In this document: positions 19,217 to 28,078 of the stretch, piece by piece
Layout of the letters: each line of letters begins with the position of its first letter
Position numbering within the stretch: position 1 is the stretch's first letter
From: a bacterium
GTDB lineage: Bacteria; Desulfobacterota; Desulfocorpusculales; Desulfocorpusculum
Length of the DNA: 64,000 bases
Direction of reading: 5' to 3'
Assembly: GCA_037481695.1 (NCBI GenBank)
Contig: JBBFLE010000013.1
Location: 1-64,000, forward strand
Notes under the pieces: generated by a model
The model's input: the letters and a program-made list of their open reading frames with translations, nothing else
Database searches by the model: none
Told to the model about the DNA's origin: nothing
Position numbers and translations under genes: made by a program

Positions 19217-20620
19217 ATGGGATCAAGGCCTAGGCACAACAGATGCACTGTGGTGGGGCTCCTGCTTTGTTTGCTTGCTGGAGTAACATGGGCAGGCTGT
19301 GCCCCCACGGTGAAAAAAGCCGAGGAGTGGCTTACTCCCTCTGTGAAGAGTGAGAAGGAGATGGGAAGGGAGTTTGCCCAGGAGGCAGCCAAGAAGCTCT
19401 CACTGGTGGAAGATCCTGACATCCTGGAGTATGTTGCGCACATAGGAGCCCCCATAGTGGAAGCAGCCCAGCCTATGACCTACAGATTCCGCTTCCACGT
19501 GGTTAAGAGTCCAACCCTGAATGCTTTTGCGGTACCAGGAGGCCATATCTATCTATACAGCGGGCTTCTTCTCAAGGCCCGCCATCCAGGGGAAATAGCC
19601 GGGGTCATAGCCCACGAGCTGGCCCACGTCAAGCACCGTCACACTGCTCAGATGATAGGCAAGGGCACCCTGGTAAATCTGGCCACCCTGGCTGCCATCT
19701 TGATATCTCGTGGAGAGCCCGCTGTGACAGCAGGAGCGGCCGGAGCGGGGATGGCCATGCAGTTGAGCTTTACTCGGGAGTTTGAACAGGAGGCCGATCG
19801 GTATGGCCTCTTCTATTTGTACCAGGCAGGCTATGACCCCAACGGTCTTCTGGATTTTTTCGAAATGATGATGAGGGAGCAGCGCTTTTCCATAAGCCGA
19901 ATCCCTCCGTACCTGCTGACCCATCCCTTGAGCACAGAGCGAATGGCCCAGATAGAGAGCCTTGTCCAGATTCACAGACTGCAGGTGACACAGCCAAGGG
20001 AGCTTGCGGACTTCCACAGATTCCAGGCGTTGCTTCAAGCCGAGGTGTCCGGCGCCACTCAGGTGATCCCCCTTTTTCAACAGCGTGTGGAGGAGAATCA
20101 GGCGGACGCCAAGGCCTGGCATCAGTTGGGACTCGTCTATTTACGTTACGGCTGGGTGAAGGAGTCATTGCAGGCCCTTTCCAGATCCCTGGAGTTGGAT
20201 CCTACTCTGGCATCAGCGTGGGCCGACCTGGCCATGCTCCAGGCTCGGATGGGTCGTTGGGAGGAAGCTCAAGCTCTCTTCCAGAAGGCATTGGAGTTGA
20301 GGCCTGAGCACGGCCCTTTTCTGGCCAAGATGGGAGAAGCTCTAGTCCAGAAAGGAAGTCCCTCGGAAGCCTTGCAATTCTTGGACAGAGCCCTGGCTGC
20401 AGATCCACTCCTCATAAGAGCCCATGAGATGAGAGCCAGGGCCAAGAAAGACCTTGGGGATGATGGCGGCTTCCATGAGGACATGGCCAGTTTTCACGAA
20501 AAAATGGATCGCACGGTGGAGGCCTTGAAGCACTTCCGCTTGGCCATGAAGGCATATGGGGAAAAGAGCCCCAAGGGCGAGGAGATGCAAAGAAGAATAG
20601 AACAACTCAAGGCTTCCTGA
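19217..20620 (+). CDS. M48 metallopeptidase lipoprotein with TPR domain (BepA-like)
   Basis: A 467-residue periplasmic zinc peptidase. The N-terminal hydrophobic segment ends at a lipobox (WAGC). The M48 motif is IAHELAHVKHRH, with the third-ligand Glu in FEQEADRYGLFY. At least four TPR units fill the C-terminal half (KAWHQLGLVYLRYGWVKESL, SAWADLAMLQARMGRWEEAQ and so on). This layout is that of BepA/YfgC, which controls the quality of outer-membrane assembly and LptD. The ATG at 19217 has AAAAGGG 8 bases upstream; an ATG at 19187 has no visible site. A second, polytopic M48-TPR gene lies at 33019. Confidence 0.9.
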   Translation: MGSRPRHNRCTVVGLLLCLLAGVTWAGCAPTVKKAEEWLTPSVKSEKEMGREFAQEAAKKLSLVEDPDILEYVAHIGAPIVEAAQPMTYRFRFHVVKSPTLNAFAVPGGHIYLYSGLLLKARHPGEIAGVIAHELAHVKHRHTAQMIGKGTLVNLATLAAILISRGEPAVTAGAAGAGMAMQLSFTREFEQEADRYGLFYLYQAGYDPNGLLDFFEMMMREQRFSISRIPPYLLTHPLSTERMAQIESLVQIHRLQVTQPRELADFHRFQALLQAEVSGATQVIPLFQQRVEENQADAKAWHQLGLVYLRYGWVKESLQALSRSLELDPTLASAWADLAMLQARMGRWEEAQALFQKALELRPEHGPFLAKMGEALVQKGSPSEALQFLDRALAADPLLIRAHEMRARAKKDLGDDGGFHEDMASFHEKMDRTVEALKHFRLAMKAYGEKSPKGEEMQRRIEQLKAS

Positions 20621-20748
20621 TTAGGGCTTGGCTCTGGAATCCAAATCCCAAGTGATGTTAGGGTCCATGCTCATGAACAAGTCGACGGCAAAGGGGTTAA
20701 TGTATCCTCTATGAGCACATTTTCACCTTGGAGAGTAGTCCCATAGCC

Positions 20749-22101
20749 ATGAAAAGCACATCAGTTGCAAGCCAACGTGCACGCCTGCAAGTTTTTGTAG
20801 CCATGGGGGTGCTGGGGATTTGTTCGGGGGGGATGCTGCTTCGTCTGGAGCCCTTTACCACCTGGTATTATGCCATGGCTTGGTGGCCTTTTATATTCAT
20901 CATGGATGGGGTTGTGTTGTGGAAAAAAGGGAATTCTCTTTTTTGGAGGAATCCAAAAGAGTTTTTCTCCCTGGCAATGCTGTCTATTCCTGTTTGGCTT
21001 TTTTTCGAGATTTACAACCTGCTATTGCAGAATTGGTACTATGTTGGCTCGAGCCGCTCCTGGGAGATGCGCTGGCTGGGATATATCATCTGCTTCGCCA
21101 CGGTTCTCCCGGCAGTGTTTGAAGCCCAGGAGCTGGTGGGTGCCATAGGGCTGGTCCCTGAGCTGAATACGAGACCTTTGCCCCAAGGGAGGCTCCTTGC
21201 ACCAGCGCTGATGGCAGCCGGCTTTCTCTGCCTGGTTTTACCTCTTTTAATACCAAGTTATGGATTCCCTTTGATATGGATAGCTCTGATATTTCTTCTG
21301 GAGCCCGTAAACAAGATCTGGGGACAACCCAGCCTCCTGAGAGAAATGGAAAGAGGATCCATCACCATGCCTTTAAGGCTTCTGGCAGGGGGACTTCTGT
21401 GCGGCCTCGCCTGGGAGCTCTTCAATTTTAACGCCCTTTGTAAATGGATCTACACAGTCCCTCATTTCGAGGAACTCAAGTTGTTTGAAATGCCCTTGGC
21501 CGGTTTCCTGGGTTTTCCTCCCTTCGCCTTGGAATGTTATGTGATAGTTCAGTTTATTAAGGGGATTATGCGAAGGGCCAAGACTGCGGCTATCAGGTGG
21601 AGTTGTGTGGGAATTACCTGTGTGGCCTCGGTGGGTGTTTTCCCATTACTGGACAAGTACACAGTGAATTCCGTGCACCCTCTTTTGGAAGATTTGAAGG
21701 ATTTAGCCCCCCAGGAAGCCAGGATCTTGGAACAAGCTGGTATCAAAAGGCTGGACCTTTGGGTGCTGAGGCCGGGGACTAGAGCAAGGGAATCCCTGGC
21801 ATTGGAGCTTCTAGGGGCAACCCCGGAGGTGGTGGCCAAGTGGCGCACCTGGGCGGCCATGGCCGCCTTGAAAGGTATGGGCACCCAGAATCTGCGACTC
21901 ATGATGGAAGCAGGGGTTTTCAAGCTGGGGGATCTGGCAAACCAAGAACCCCAAGCTCTTGCCAAGAAACTTGGTGAAATCCAGCAGATAAAGTCTTGGG
22001 CGAGGCAGACACCCAGAGAAGCCCAGGTTCGCCTCTGGGTCAGGGAAGCAAAGCGTATTTGCTCTGGGGAGGCTGAACCTGCATGGCCCGGCTGCAAGTG
22101 A
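20749..22101 (+). CDS. Polytopic membrane protein: duplicated membrane module plus DUF4332-like HhH tail
   Basis: A 450-residue protein of unrecognised family. It has about nine membrane helices up to residue 300, then a soluble helical tail. The membrane part contains an internal repeat: WPFIFIMDGVVLW ... FFEIYNLLLQNWYY ... LPAVFEAQE in the first half aligns with IALIFLLEPVNKIW ... AWELFNFNALCKWIY ... FPPFALECY in the second. The tail (RILEQAGIKRLDLW, KGMGTQNLRLMMEAGVFKLG) looks like a helix-hairpin-helix DUF4332-type domain. ATG at 20749 is preferred (GGAGAG upstream) over an in-frame TTG at 20728. The following gene begins 9 bp after its stop, so the two are probably co-transcribed. Function unknown. 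Confidence 0.75.
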   Translation: MKSTSVASQRARLQVFVAMGVLGICSGGMLLRLEPFTTWYYAMAWWPFIFIMDGVVLWKKGNSLFWRNPKEFFSLAMLSIPVWLFFEIYNLLLQNWYYVGSSRSWEMRWLGYIICFATVLPAVFEAQELVGAIGLVPELNTRPLPQGRLLAPALMAAGFLCLVLPLLIPSYGFPLIWIALIFLLEPVNKIWGQPSLLREMERGSITMPLRLLAGGLLCGLAWELFNFNALCKWIYTVPHFEELKLFEMPLAGFLGFPPFALECYVIVQFIKGIMRRAKTAAIRWSCVGITCVASVGVFPLLDKYTVNSVHPLLEDLKDLAPQEARILEQAGIKRLDLWVLRPGTRARESLALELLGATPEVVAKWRTWAAMAALKGMGTQNLRLMMEAGVFKLGDLANQEPQALAKKLGEIQQIKSWARQTPREAQVRLWVREAKRICSGEAEPAWPGCK

Positions 22102-22110
22102 GGAGGCAAG

Positions 22111-22662
22111 ATGGGTGAGATAAAAAGCAGTATCGAACTGGCCATGGAAAGAACCAAAGGGCTCACATTTACCGAAGAGGAAAGACAAAGGCTGCAAGAG
22201 GACAAGGAGCGAAGATTGGCCCAGGCCATCGTATCCCAATATCTGCGGGGAGAGATGACCCTTGAAGACTTGGAGAGAAAGAGGCTTCAGACCACCGGCT
22301 CTGCACTTCTGGCTTTGGATAGGGCCTTGGTGGAGAGTTTGAACATGAGCCCCGAGACCTTTCCCCTTGTGGTGGAGGCATTGGAGAGGCTTCTAGGAAA
22401 GGGCCACAGGGCGATATTGCAAAAGCTAAAGGACATCTCCATGGAGTGGGGCCAGCTCCTTCAGAAGCAAAGGCGCAAGATAAAGGCAGAGCTTCGAGAA
22501 GAGCTGGCCCGAAGAGGAGTGGGAGGATCAGCCGTGGTACCTTATGTAGAAGGCTCTACTGTTTGGAAAAAAAACGTGGAGGAGCTCTTCACCCGGTTTA
22601 GGGATCGGTTATTGGAGCTCCAAGGGCCCCTTGGAAAGGCCCTGGAGAGCTGCCAGCCTTGA
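22111..22662 (+). CDS. Conserved hypothetical helical protein
   Basis: A 183-residue, strongly charged, all-helical protein beginning MGEIKSSIELAMERTKGLTF. The central region (LLALDRALVESLNMSPETF) is amphipathic and the second half is Lys/Arg/Glu-rich, with coiled-coil potential around KQRRKIKAELREELARR. There is no membrane segment or signal peptide. AGGAGG lies 4 bases before the ATG, and the gene starts 9 bp after the membrane protein gene. I recall similar N-termini in hypothetical proteins of Desulfobacterota but cannot name a function. Confidence 0.7.
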   Translation: MGEIKSSIELAMERTKGLTFTEEERQRLQEDKERRLAQAIVSQYLRGEMTLEDLERKRLQTTGSALLALDRALVESLNMSPETFPLVVEALERLLGKGHRAILQKLKDISMEWGQLLQKQRRKIKAELREELARRGVGGSAVVPYVEGSTVWKKNVEELFTRFRDRLLELQGPLGKALESCQP

Positions 22663-22874
22663 ACTTAAGCCCATCAGACGGCCTTGGAGCATAGAAGTCG
22701 GGGTTTCTTGGAAAAGCCCGGCAAGCCGAGAGCCTGCTTGCTCCATACCCATGCGCTATTAATTCTTGGGGATAGGCTGGATTACATCTGCCCCTTTTTG
22801 TGGACCAAGGAAGTTGCCATGGCCTTACGTGCTTGGGTGAGTGGGAAGACTAAGGATTCAAGAAAGGTATTTCT

Positions 22875-23543
22875 CTACAAATAATAAGGATAGTACATCT
22901 GACGGATCATCTCGAAATTTCTTTGTATCCGAGACCTTCCCACCAAGGGGTTTCCGTGTCCAGGGAGCATCAGCTCCACATCCAGGCTGGCTAGTTTCTC
23001 TATGCTGTTTACCAGAGCCCTTTGATCCCCTCCTGGAAAATCCGTGCGGCCTATGCCCATTTCAAAAACCACATCGCCTGTGAATAGCGCTTTCTGGGCA
23101 GGCCAGTAAATGCAAATGGAGCCAGGGGAATGACCAGGTGTCTCCAGGATCTGGAACCTTTCCTGCCCCAGCACCAGTTCACCTTCTTTTAGCAGCACAT
23201 CCAATCTGATCTCAGGGGGACTGACGCCCATCATTCTGTAGAAATCAGCTCCCATCCCTTTGATGAAGGCTTCATCCTGGGCTCCCAAGGCAGTCCAAAC
23301 AGGCTTTTGGACAAAGGCTTCAAGACCTTCTAGATGATCCGGATGGGCATGGGTGACGATCACCCCCTCAATGGTGTCTTCATGGAGACCATCCAGCCTC
23401 ATGCTTTGGAAAAGATGATTCAAGAACTCCGTATGCCCAGGGTCCACCAAAACCACCTGATCGCATTTGATGACATAAGAATTGGCATTATTGGCAGAAG
23501 GGTGATTCCAGGGATAAGCGTACAGGCCCTGGGTGAGCCTCAT
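22875..23543 (-). CDS. MBL-fold metallo-hydrolase
   Basis: A 222-residue metallo-beta-lactamase-fold hydrolase of the glyoxalase-II-like type. Zinc ligands are visible as THAHPDHLEGL (HxHxDH), ETPGHSPGS, FTGDVVF (Asp) and LPGHGNPL (His). The substrate is unknown; thioesters and oxidised glutathione-like thiols are common for this group. AGGGGG 7 bases upstream supports the start. It is oriented like the oxidoreductase operon to its right but separated from it by 184 bp. Confidence 0.88.
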   Translation of the reverse strand: MRLTQGLYAYPWNHPSANNANSYVIKCDQVVLVDPGHTEFLNHLFQSMRLDGLHEDTIEGVIVTHAHPDHLEGLEAFVQKPVWTALGAQDEAFIKGMGADFYRMMGVSPPEIRLDVLLKEGELVLGQERFQILETPGHSPGSICIYWPAQKALFTGDVVFEMGIGRTDFPGGDQRALVNSIEKLASLDVELMLPGHGNPLVGRSRIQRNFEMIRQMYYPYYL

Positions 23544-23727
23544 GGAAAGCCCCCTGAATTAGGTCTTCTCCTATTACCTTGAAAGCCCAGAATCTGAAGC
23601 TAAAAAACCCCTGTCTAGCAATCTAAACCAGGCACTCAGCCACATTGTCCAAAAAAAGCCTTTATCTGGTATCCTCAGCCCCAACGAGTCGCCTTTCTTG
23701 GCGAGCCCTCCAGGCCAAGGTTTCTGC

Positions 23728-24270
23728 TCATCTTCCCTCCAGTATAAAAGCCGCTCCCCTCTCTATGGCTGCTTTGTTGAGCTGAAAAAACTTCTCTTTA
23801 CCTTGAGTGGCCTTAGCCATACCTTTCACAACATCTTCCACCGTAAGGAATCCGGTACCTGCCACCAAGGCACCCAGCATTACCATGTTGGCAGCTCTCT
23901 CAGAGCCCACCTCCCTGGCCAGCCTCACCGTGTCCACCCTTATCTCTGAGACGTCCTGGCGCCTGGTGGAACGGGAGATGAGAGAGGAATTGATCAAGAT
24001 CTTGCCTCCCTGATGAACCGAAGGCTCGAACTTGTCCAGGGAAGGGGCATTCATGGCCACCAGCACGTCCGACTCTGAGGCCACAGGTGAGGCTATCTCC
24101 TCGTCAGAAACGGTCACCGTGCAATTGGCTGTGCCCCCCCTCATCTCGGCCCCATAGGCAGGAAGGTATGTTACATTGAGGCCCTTGAGCATGGCAGCGT
24201 GAGAAAGAACGTATCCCATCAACAAAACGCCCTGTCCACCAAATCCTGCAAAGGTTGTCCGCACCATCAT
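23728..24270 (-). CDS. 2-oxoacid:ferredoxin oxidoreductase, gamma subunit
   Basis: A 180-residue gamma subunit of the VorC/KorC type. It starts MMVRTTFAGFGGQGVLLMGY; the GFGGQGV pattern and PAYGAEMRGGTANCTV are family hallmarks. Together with the two upstream genes it forms a three-subunit enzyme that oxidatively decarboxylates 2-oxoacids to acyl-CoA with ferredoxin, or works in reverse. It overlaps the beta-subunit gene (ATGA). Confidence 0.93.
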   Translation of the reverse strand: MMVRTTFAGFGGQGVLLMGYVLSHAAMLKGLNVTYLPAYGAEMRGGTANCTVTVSDEEIASPVASESDVLVAMNAPSLDKFEPSVHQGGKILINSSLISRSTRRQDVSEIRVDTVRLAREVGSERAANMVMLGALVAGTGFLTVEDVVKGMAKATQGKEKFFQLNKAAIERGAAFILEGR

Positions 24271-25037
24271 CTCACGTCTCCCAGCCCGCTAGTATCTTTG
24301 ATGACTCCCAGAGGATATGTTTTTGTGAGAATGGACTCTGTCCACTTCCAAGCATCTGAAGGGTTCATTTTCCAGTTGGTGGGGCAGGGCGAGAGAAGCT
24401 CCACCAAGCTGAACCCAAGGTTGTTAAGCTGAACCAGAAAGCTTTTCTTTATGGCCCTCTTGGCTTTTTGGATGTTTTTCACTGATGTAAGGGCACATCT
24501 CTCTATGTATACAGTCCTTTGACAAACAGCCAACATCTGAGAAATGTCTATGGGCGCCCCGTCCCGATCAGGATCCCTGCCCCCTGGGGTGGTTGTGGCC
24601 ACCAACCCCACTGTGGTGGTGGGAGCCATCTGTCCTCCGGTCATCCCGTAGATGGCGTTGTTGATAAATATGGTGCTTATCTTCTCGCCCCTGTTTGCCG
24701 CGTGTATGGTCTCGGCAGTCCCAATGGCCGCCAGGTCCCCATCTCCTTGATAAGTAAGCACAAACTTGTCCGGGTGGACTCTCTTGATGCCTGTGGCCAC
24801 GGCCAGAGCCCTTCCGTGGGGGGCCTCTACCATGTCAAAGTTGAAATAATTATATGCCAGCACAGCACAGCCCACCGGAGCAACTCCTATGGTCTTTTCC
24901 CTAAGCCCCATTTCGTCCAAGAGCTCAGCCACAAGCCTGTGGGCCACCGAGTGCCCGCATCCAGGGCAATAATGTGTCATATTGGGTTTGAGTGACTCAG
25001 GTCTTGAAAAAAGTTTTTTTAAGGCCGTTGAGCTCAT
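24267..25037 (-). CDS. 2-oxoacid:ferredoxin oxidoreductase, beta (TPP-binding) subunit
   Basis: A 256-residue subunit that binds thiamine diphosphate. The N-terminal cysteines are in HYCPGCGHSVAHRLV; the TPP/Mg motif is TYQGDGDLAAIG followed by INNAIYGMTGGQMAPTT. The CPGCGH and GVAPVGCAVLAYNYF elements resemble 2-oxoisovalerate (VorA) and 2-oxoglutarate (KorB) enzymes; I cannot separate these specificities by eye. Start and stop overlap both neighbours. Confidence 0.93.
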   Translation of the reverse strand: MSSTALKKLFSRPESLKPNMTHYCPGCGHSVAHRLVAELLDEMGLREKTIGVAPVGCAVLAYNYFNFDMVEAPHGRALAVATGIKRVHPDKFVLTYQGDGDLAAIGTAETIHAANRGEKISTIFINNAIYGMTGGQMAPTTTVGLVATTTPGGRDPDRDGAPIDISQMLAVCQRTVYIERCALTSVKNIQKAKRAIKKSFLVQLNNLGFSLVELLSPCPTNWKMNPSDAWKWTESILTKTYPLGVIKDTSGLGDVR

Positions 25038-26125
25038 ATCTCCACCTTCCTTCCAACAAGGCCATCTCCCTTGAGCACGGACAACGCAAACTGGGCCACA
25101 TCTGCAGGAGTGGGTATGGGCCCACCCGGAATTCCATGCAGATAAACCTCTGAGGTGCTTCCCACGGACATGAGCACATCCTCTACCATCTGTCCCACGC
25201 TAAGTTCGAAGACCCCTATCTTGGCTCCGCCTCTGGCCAGAGTGCGAAGCGCCTCCTTGGGATAAGGCCAGAGGGTCACAGGCCTAAAGAGACCTACTCT
25301 AAATCCTTCCCGCCTGAGCCTGTTGACTGCTCCTTTGGCAATGCGGGAGGCTGTGCCATAGGCCACCAGGATAAGCTCAGCATCATTCACCTGGTAGGTT
25401 TCGTACCTTACTTCCCTGGCTGTGATCTCCTCATATTTCTTCTGGAGCTTCATGTTGTGCTGGTACAATGTGGGAGGGTCCAGGAGCATGGAAAACACGG
25501 CCCTAGGCTCCCTTCCCTTGCAACCATCAAGAATATAATCCTTGGGAGGCAGCTCCTTGGGATCTATGGGATCTCTGAAAATGACCGGTTCCATCATCTG
25601 GCCCATGAGGCCATCACCCAGGATCATCACCGGATTGCGGTACTTGTCAGCCAGATCAAAGGCATCGAAGGTCACCTCAGCCAACTCCTGATTGGAAGCT
25701 GGAGCCAGCACCAGAAGCCTGTAATCCCCGTGTCCTCCACCTCTGGTGGCCTGAAAATAGTCGGCCTGTGAAGGAGCTATGTTGCCCAGCCCAGGGCCGC
25801 CTCTCATCATGTTGACAATGACCGCCGGGAGTTCCTGGCCGCACAGATAGGAAATACCTTCCTGTTTCAGGCTTATGCCCGGTGAGGAAGATGAGGTCAT
25901 CACCCTGCCACCCGAAACCGAGGCCCCTATGACCATGTTGATGGAGGCTATCTCGCTCTCGGCCTGTATGAAGGTGCCTCCCACTTCCAGAAGTCTGGAA
26001 GAAAGGTACTCGGGCAGCTCATTCTGGGGTGTGATGGGATAGCCAAAATAATATCGGCATCCAGCCCTCACAGCAGCTTCCCCTACCACATGGGCCCCAC
26101 GCATCAACATCTTCTCGCTCGGCAC
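25034..26125 (-). CDS. 2-oxoacid:ferredoxin oxidoreductase, alpha subunit (VorB/KorA type)
   Basis: A 363-residue alpha subunit beginning MPSEKMLMRGAHVVGEAAVR. Typical elements are GYPITPQNELPEYLSSRL, SSSPGISLKQEGISYL and MRGGPGLGNIAPSQADYFQA. The annotation 3-methyl-2-oxobutanoate dehydrogenase VorB fits best, but 2-oxoglutarate is possible. It is the first gene of the operon and uses GTG at 26125 after AGAGGTGA. No 4Fe-4S ferredoxin-like delta subunit is seen within the 600 bp upstream. Confidence 0.92.
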   Translation of the reverse strand: MPSEKMLMRGAHVVGEAAVRAGCRYYFGYPITPQNELPEYLSSRLLEVGGTFIQAESEIASINMVIGASVSGGRVMTSSSSPGISLKQEGISYLCGQELPAVIVNMMRGGPGLGNIAPSQADYFQATRGGGHGDYRLLVLAPASNQELAEVTFDAFDLADKYRNPVMILGDGLMGQMMEPVIFRDPIDPKELPPKDYILDGCKGREPRAVFSMLLDPPTLYQHNMKLQKKYEEITAREVRYETYQVNDAELILVAYGTASRIAKGAVNRLRREGFRVGLFRPVTLWPYPKEALRTLARGGAKIGVFELSVGQMVEDVLMSVGSTSEVYLHGIPGGPIPTPADVAQFALSVLKGDGLVGRKVEI

Positions 26126-26731
26126 GGCTCACCTCTTAAGAATTCAAGATCAAAGCCCGCCTGCGGCGGGCGCTTGCAGTTCATACTAGCCGGGCAGTGT
26201 TAGGCTAGTCAAGGCCCCAGTAGAACCTCTCGAGCAAGAAACTCCTTTTCCTCTCCACTAAAGTCCATATCCGGCAAACTAAACTGCCCTCCAAGCGAAA
26301 GCTGGAACCCCCAGACCACACTTGGCTGTCTTCAGCTTAAACCCGGGAAACCCCTGAAAATCAGGCGGCCTTTGAGAATAAATCTCTCCATCCCAGCATA
26401 TGGTGAATCTAGCCACCATTTTTCCCCAGCCTGAACAATGAAGACCAAGGAGAATCACACCAAAAGCACTCTTTTTTGCCAGCTGGCAAGAAATATTGCT
26501 GGATTACCAGACATTTTTTCCCCTGTGGCACAAGATTTCATGGGCCGCCTGAGCTTGGAGATCAAGTCTTTCTCCTAGGGGGCGCAGCCAGGGATGAATG
26601 CCCCTGGGAGTTTTTTCTCTGCAGGAACCGCTGGGGTGTGAATTGTTCCATGCATTGGTGGATCTGATTCTTCACATGAGGCCTCATGATGCCTTCTGGC
26701 GCATGGCAAGGCCGGATACTATAATGCTCTT
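26126..26731. other. Divergent intergenic region with hairpin
   Basis: About 600 bp between the oxidoreductase operon (minus) and the radical SAM gene (plus). It holds a GC-rich hairpin, GCCCGCC / GGCGGGC at 26155-26171, in the operon leader. A perfect -10 hexamer TATAAT lies at 26720-26725 before the plus-strand gene. I see no convincing coding sequence or RNA gene; short open frames here lack ribosome sites. Confidence 0.5.
26720..26725 (+). promoter_or_regulatory. -10 element TATAAT abutting the radical SAM start codon
   Basis: A perfect TATAAT ends 6 bases before the ATG at 26732, so the predicted transcript would be leaderless. No good -35 sits 16-18 bp upstream, and no Shine-Dalgarno precedes the ATG. 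Confidence 0.45.
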
Positions 26732-28078
26732 ATGAAAAAACGATCCCCAAGAGATTCCAATTCCTGTCAGAATCCAGGCCCAATCCAGGAGGCACCCAAG
26801 CTTCTTTTTGCCGATGAAAAAGGAGTCATCTACGAGCACCCTTATCTGCTTGCCATGGGCATGGCTGGTGAAGAGCTGGTGCTACCCAAACTGGAGGAAT
26901 GGATCCCCTTACCCGAGATGAGCAAGCTTTTTTTTGTACCAGGATGTCCACCTGTAGGTGTGGATCCCCAAGATGGCAGCCTGGTGTGCCTGGAGACGGA
27001 AAAGGTAGGATGTAAAAGGGTCAGATGTTCTGCTGTGGCCGCATTCCTGGAGCCCGGGTACGTGCGCACGCTTCTGCCTGCCTTTACAAGCTCAACAAGA
27101 ACCTATGTGTTACCTCTTTGGGCATACACTGCCGTGGGATTCGCCCCCAATGGATATGTGACAGCTGCCTTCCGGGTGGAGGAGAATCCTCGCTGGGATC
27201 CCAGAAACTTCGATGATAGAGATCTTCTCCCCAGGGTGAAGGAGAGACTCCAGGAGAAAAAAAGCCCCCTCTTGAGCCACCTGGCCCATTGCGCACTGAG
27301 AAATCACTGCTTTGCCGCCAAGAATCTCTTCATGAGACGGTGGGAAGCCCCCATCCCGGTCAGCAGAAAGTGCAATGCCAGATGTCTGGGCTGCCTTTCG
27401 AGTCAGCCCAAGGATTCCTGCCCCCCAGCCCATGGGCGTATTAGATTCAGGCCTGGGCTGGAAGAGATAGTGGAGTTGGCCCAGGAACACCTGGAGCAGG
27501 CCCAGGAACCCATTGTTAGTTTTGGGCAGGGCTGCGAGGGGGAGCCTCTCACAGAGGCAGAACTCATAGCCCAGGCCGTCGGTACAATCAGGGCCCGTAC
27601 CCAGCTGGGCACCTTGAACATGAACACCAACGGCAGTCTTCCTCAGGCTCTCAGAAGGGTGGTTGAGGCAGGGCTGGATTCCATAAGGGTGAGCCTAAAC
27701 AGCGCACGCCCTGAATTCTACAAAGCCTATTGCAGACCACTGGGCTTTGGCCTGGAGGAGGTGGAGGAATCCCTTGTCTTGGCCAGGGAGGCCGGTCTTT
27801 TCACCATGATCAATTACCTGGTTTTCCCGGGTGTCAGTGATCAGGAGGAGGAATGGAAAAGCCTAAAAGGGCTCGTGCAAAGAACAGGTGTCCAGTTCCT
27901 TCACCTCAAGAACTTGTGCATTGACCCCCAAGTTTATTTAAATGCCATGCCCAAGACTGCATCATCCCCCATGGGCATGCGCCGGCTGTGGGAGAAAATC
28001 CGCCAGGAGCTGCCCCAGGTAAGGCTCGGGTACTTCAATCAGCCGATTCTCAAGTCCGAATCCCGAATTCTTCCCTGA
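26732..28078 (+). CDS. Radical SAM protein
   Basis: A 448-residue radical SAM enzyme. The iron-sulfur motif is RKCNARCLGC (Cys214, Cys218, Cys221; CX3CX2C), placed unusually far from the N-terminus after a roughly 200-residue unique domain that contains PKLLFADEKGVIYEHPYLLA. Further core elements are GQGCEGEPL (GE motif), LNMNTNGSLP and IRVSLNSARPEFYKAYC. The second half resembles MoaA/PqqE-type barrels without an obvious SPASM cluster. The substrate is unknown. Its 3' end overlaps the converging MetE-like gene by 29 bp. Confidence 0.88.
   Translation: MKKRSPRDSNSCQNPGPIQEAPKLLFADEKGVIYEHPYLLAMGMAGEELVLPKLEEWIPLPEMSKLFFVPGCPPVGVDPQDGSLVCLETEKVGCKRVRCSAVAAFLEPGYVRTLLPAFTSSTRTYVLPLWAYTAVGFAPNGYVTAAFRVEENPRWDPRNFDDRDLLPRVKERLQEKKSPLLSHLAHCALRNHCFAAKNLFMRRWEAPIPVSRKCNARCLGCLSSQPKDSCPPAHGRIRFRPGLEEIVELAQEHLEQAQEPIVSFGQGCEGEPLTEAELIAQAVGTIRARTQLGTLNMNTNGSLPQALRRVVEAGLDSIRVSLNSARPEFYKAYCRPLGFGLEEVEESLVLAREAGLFTMINYLVFPGVSDQEEEWKSLKGLVQRTGVQFLHLKNLCIDPQVYLNAMPKTASSPMGMRRLWEKIRQELPQVRLGYFNQPILKSESRILP

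Noticed and set aside
26476-26667. 63-codon plus-strand frame before the radical SAM gene
   Set aside because: No ribosome site, odd Trp/Cys/Phe-rich composition and no domain; probably chance.
28050-28078. 29-bp overlap of converging genes as a possible frameshift
   Set aside because: Both proteins end naturally for their families; tail-to-tail overlaps also occur at 56640 and 58594.
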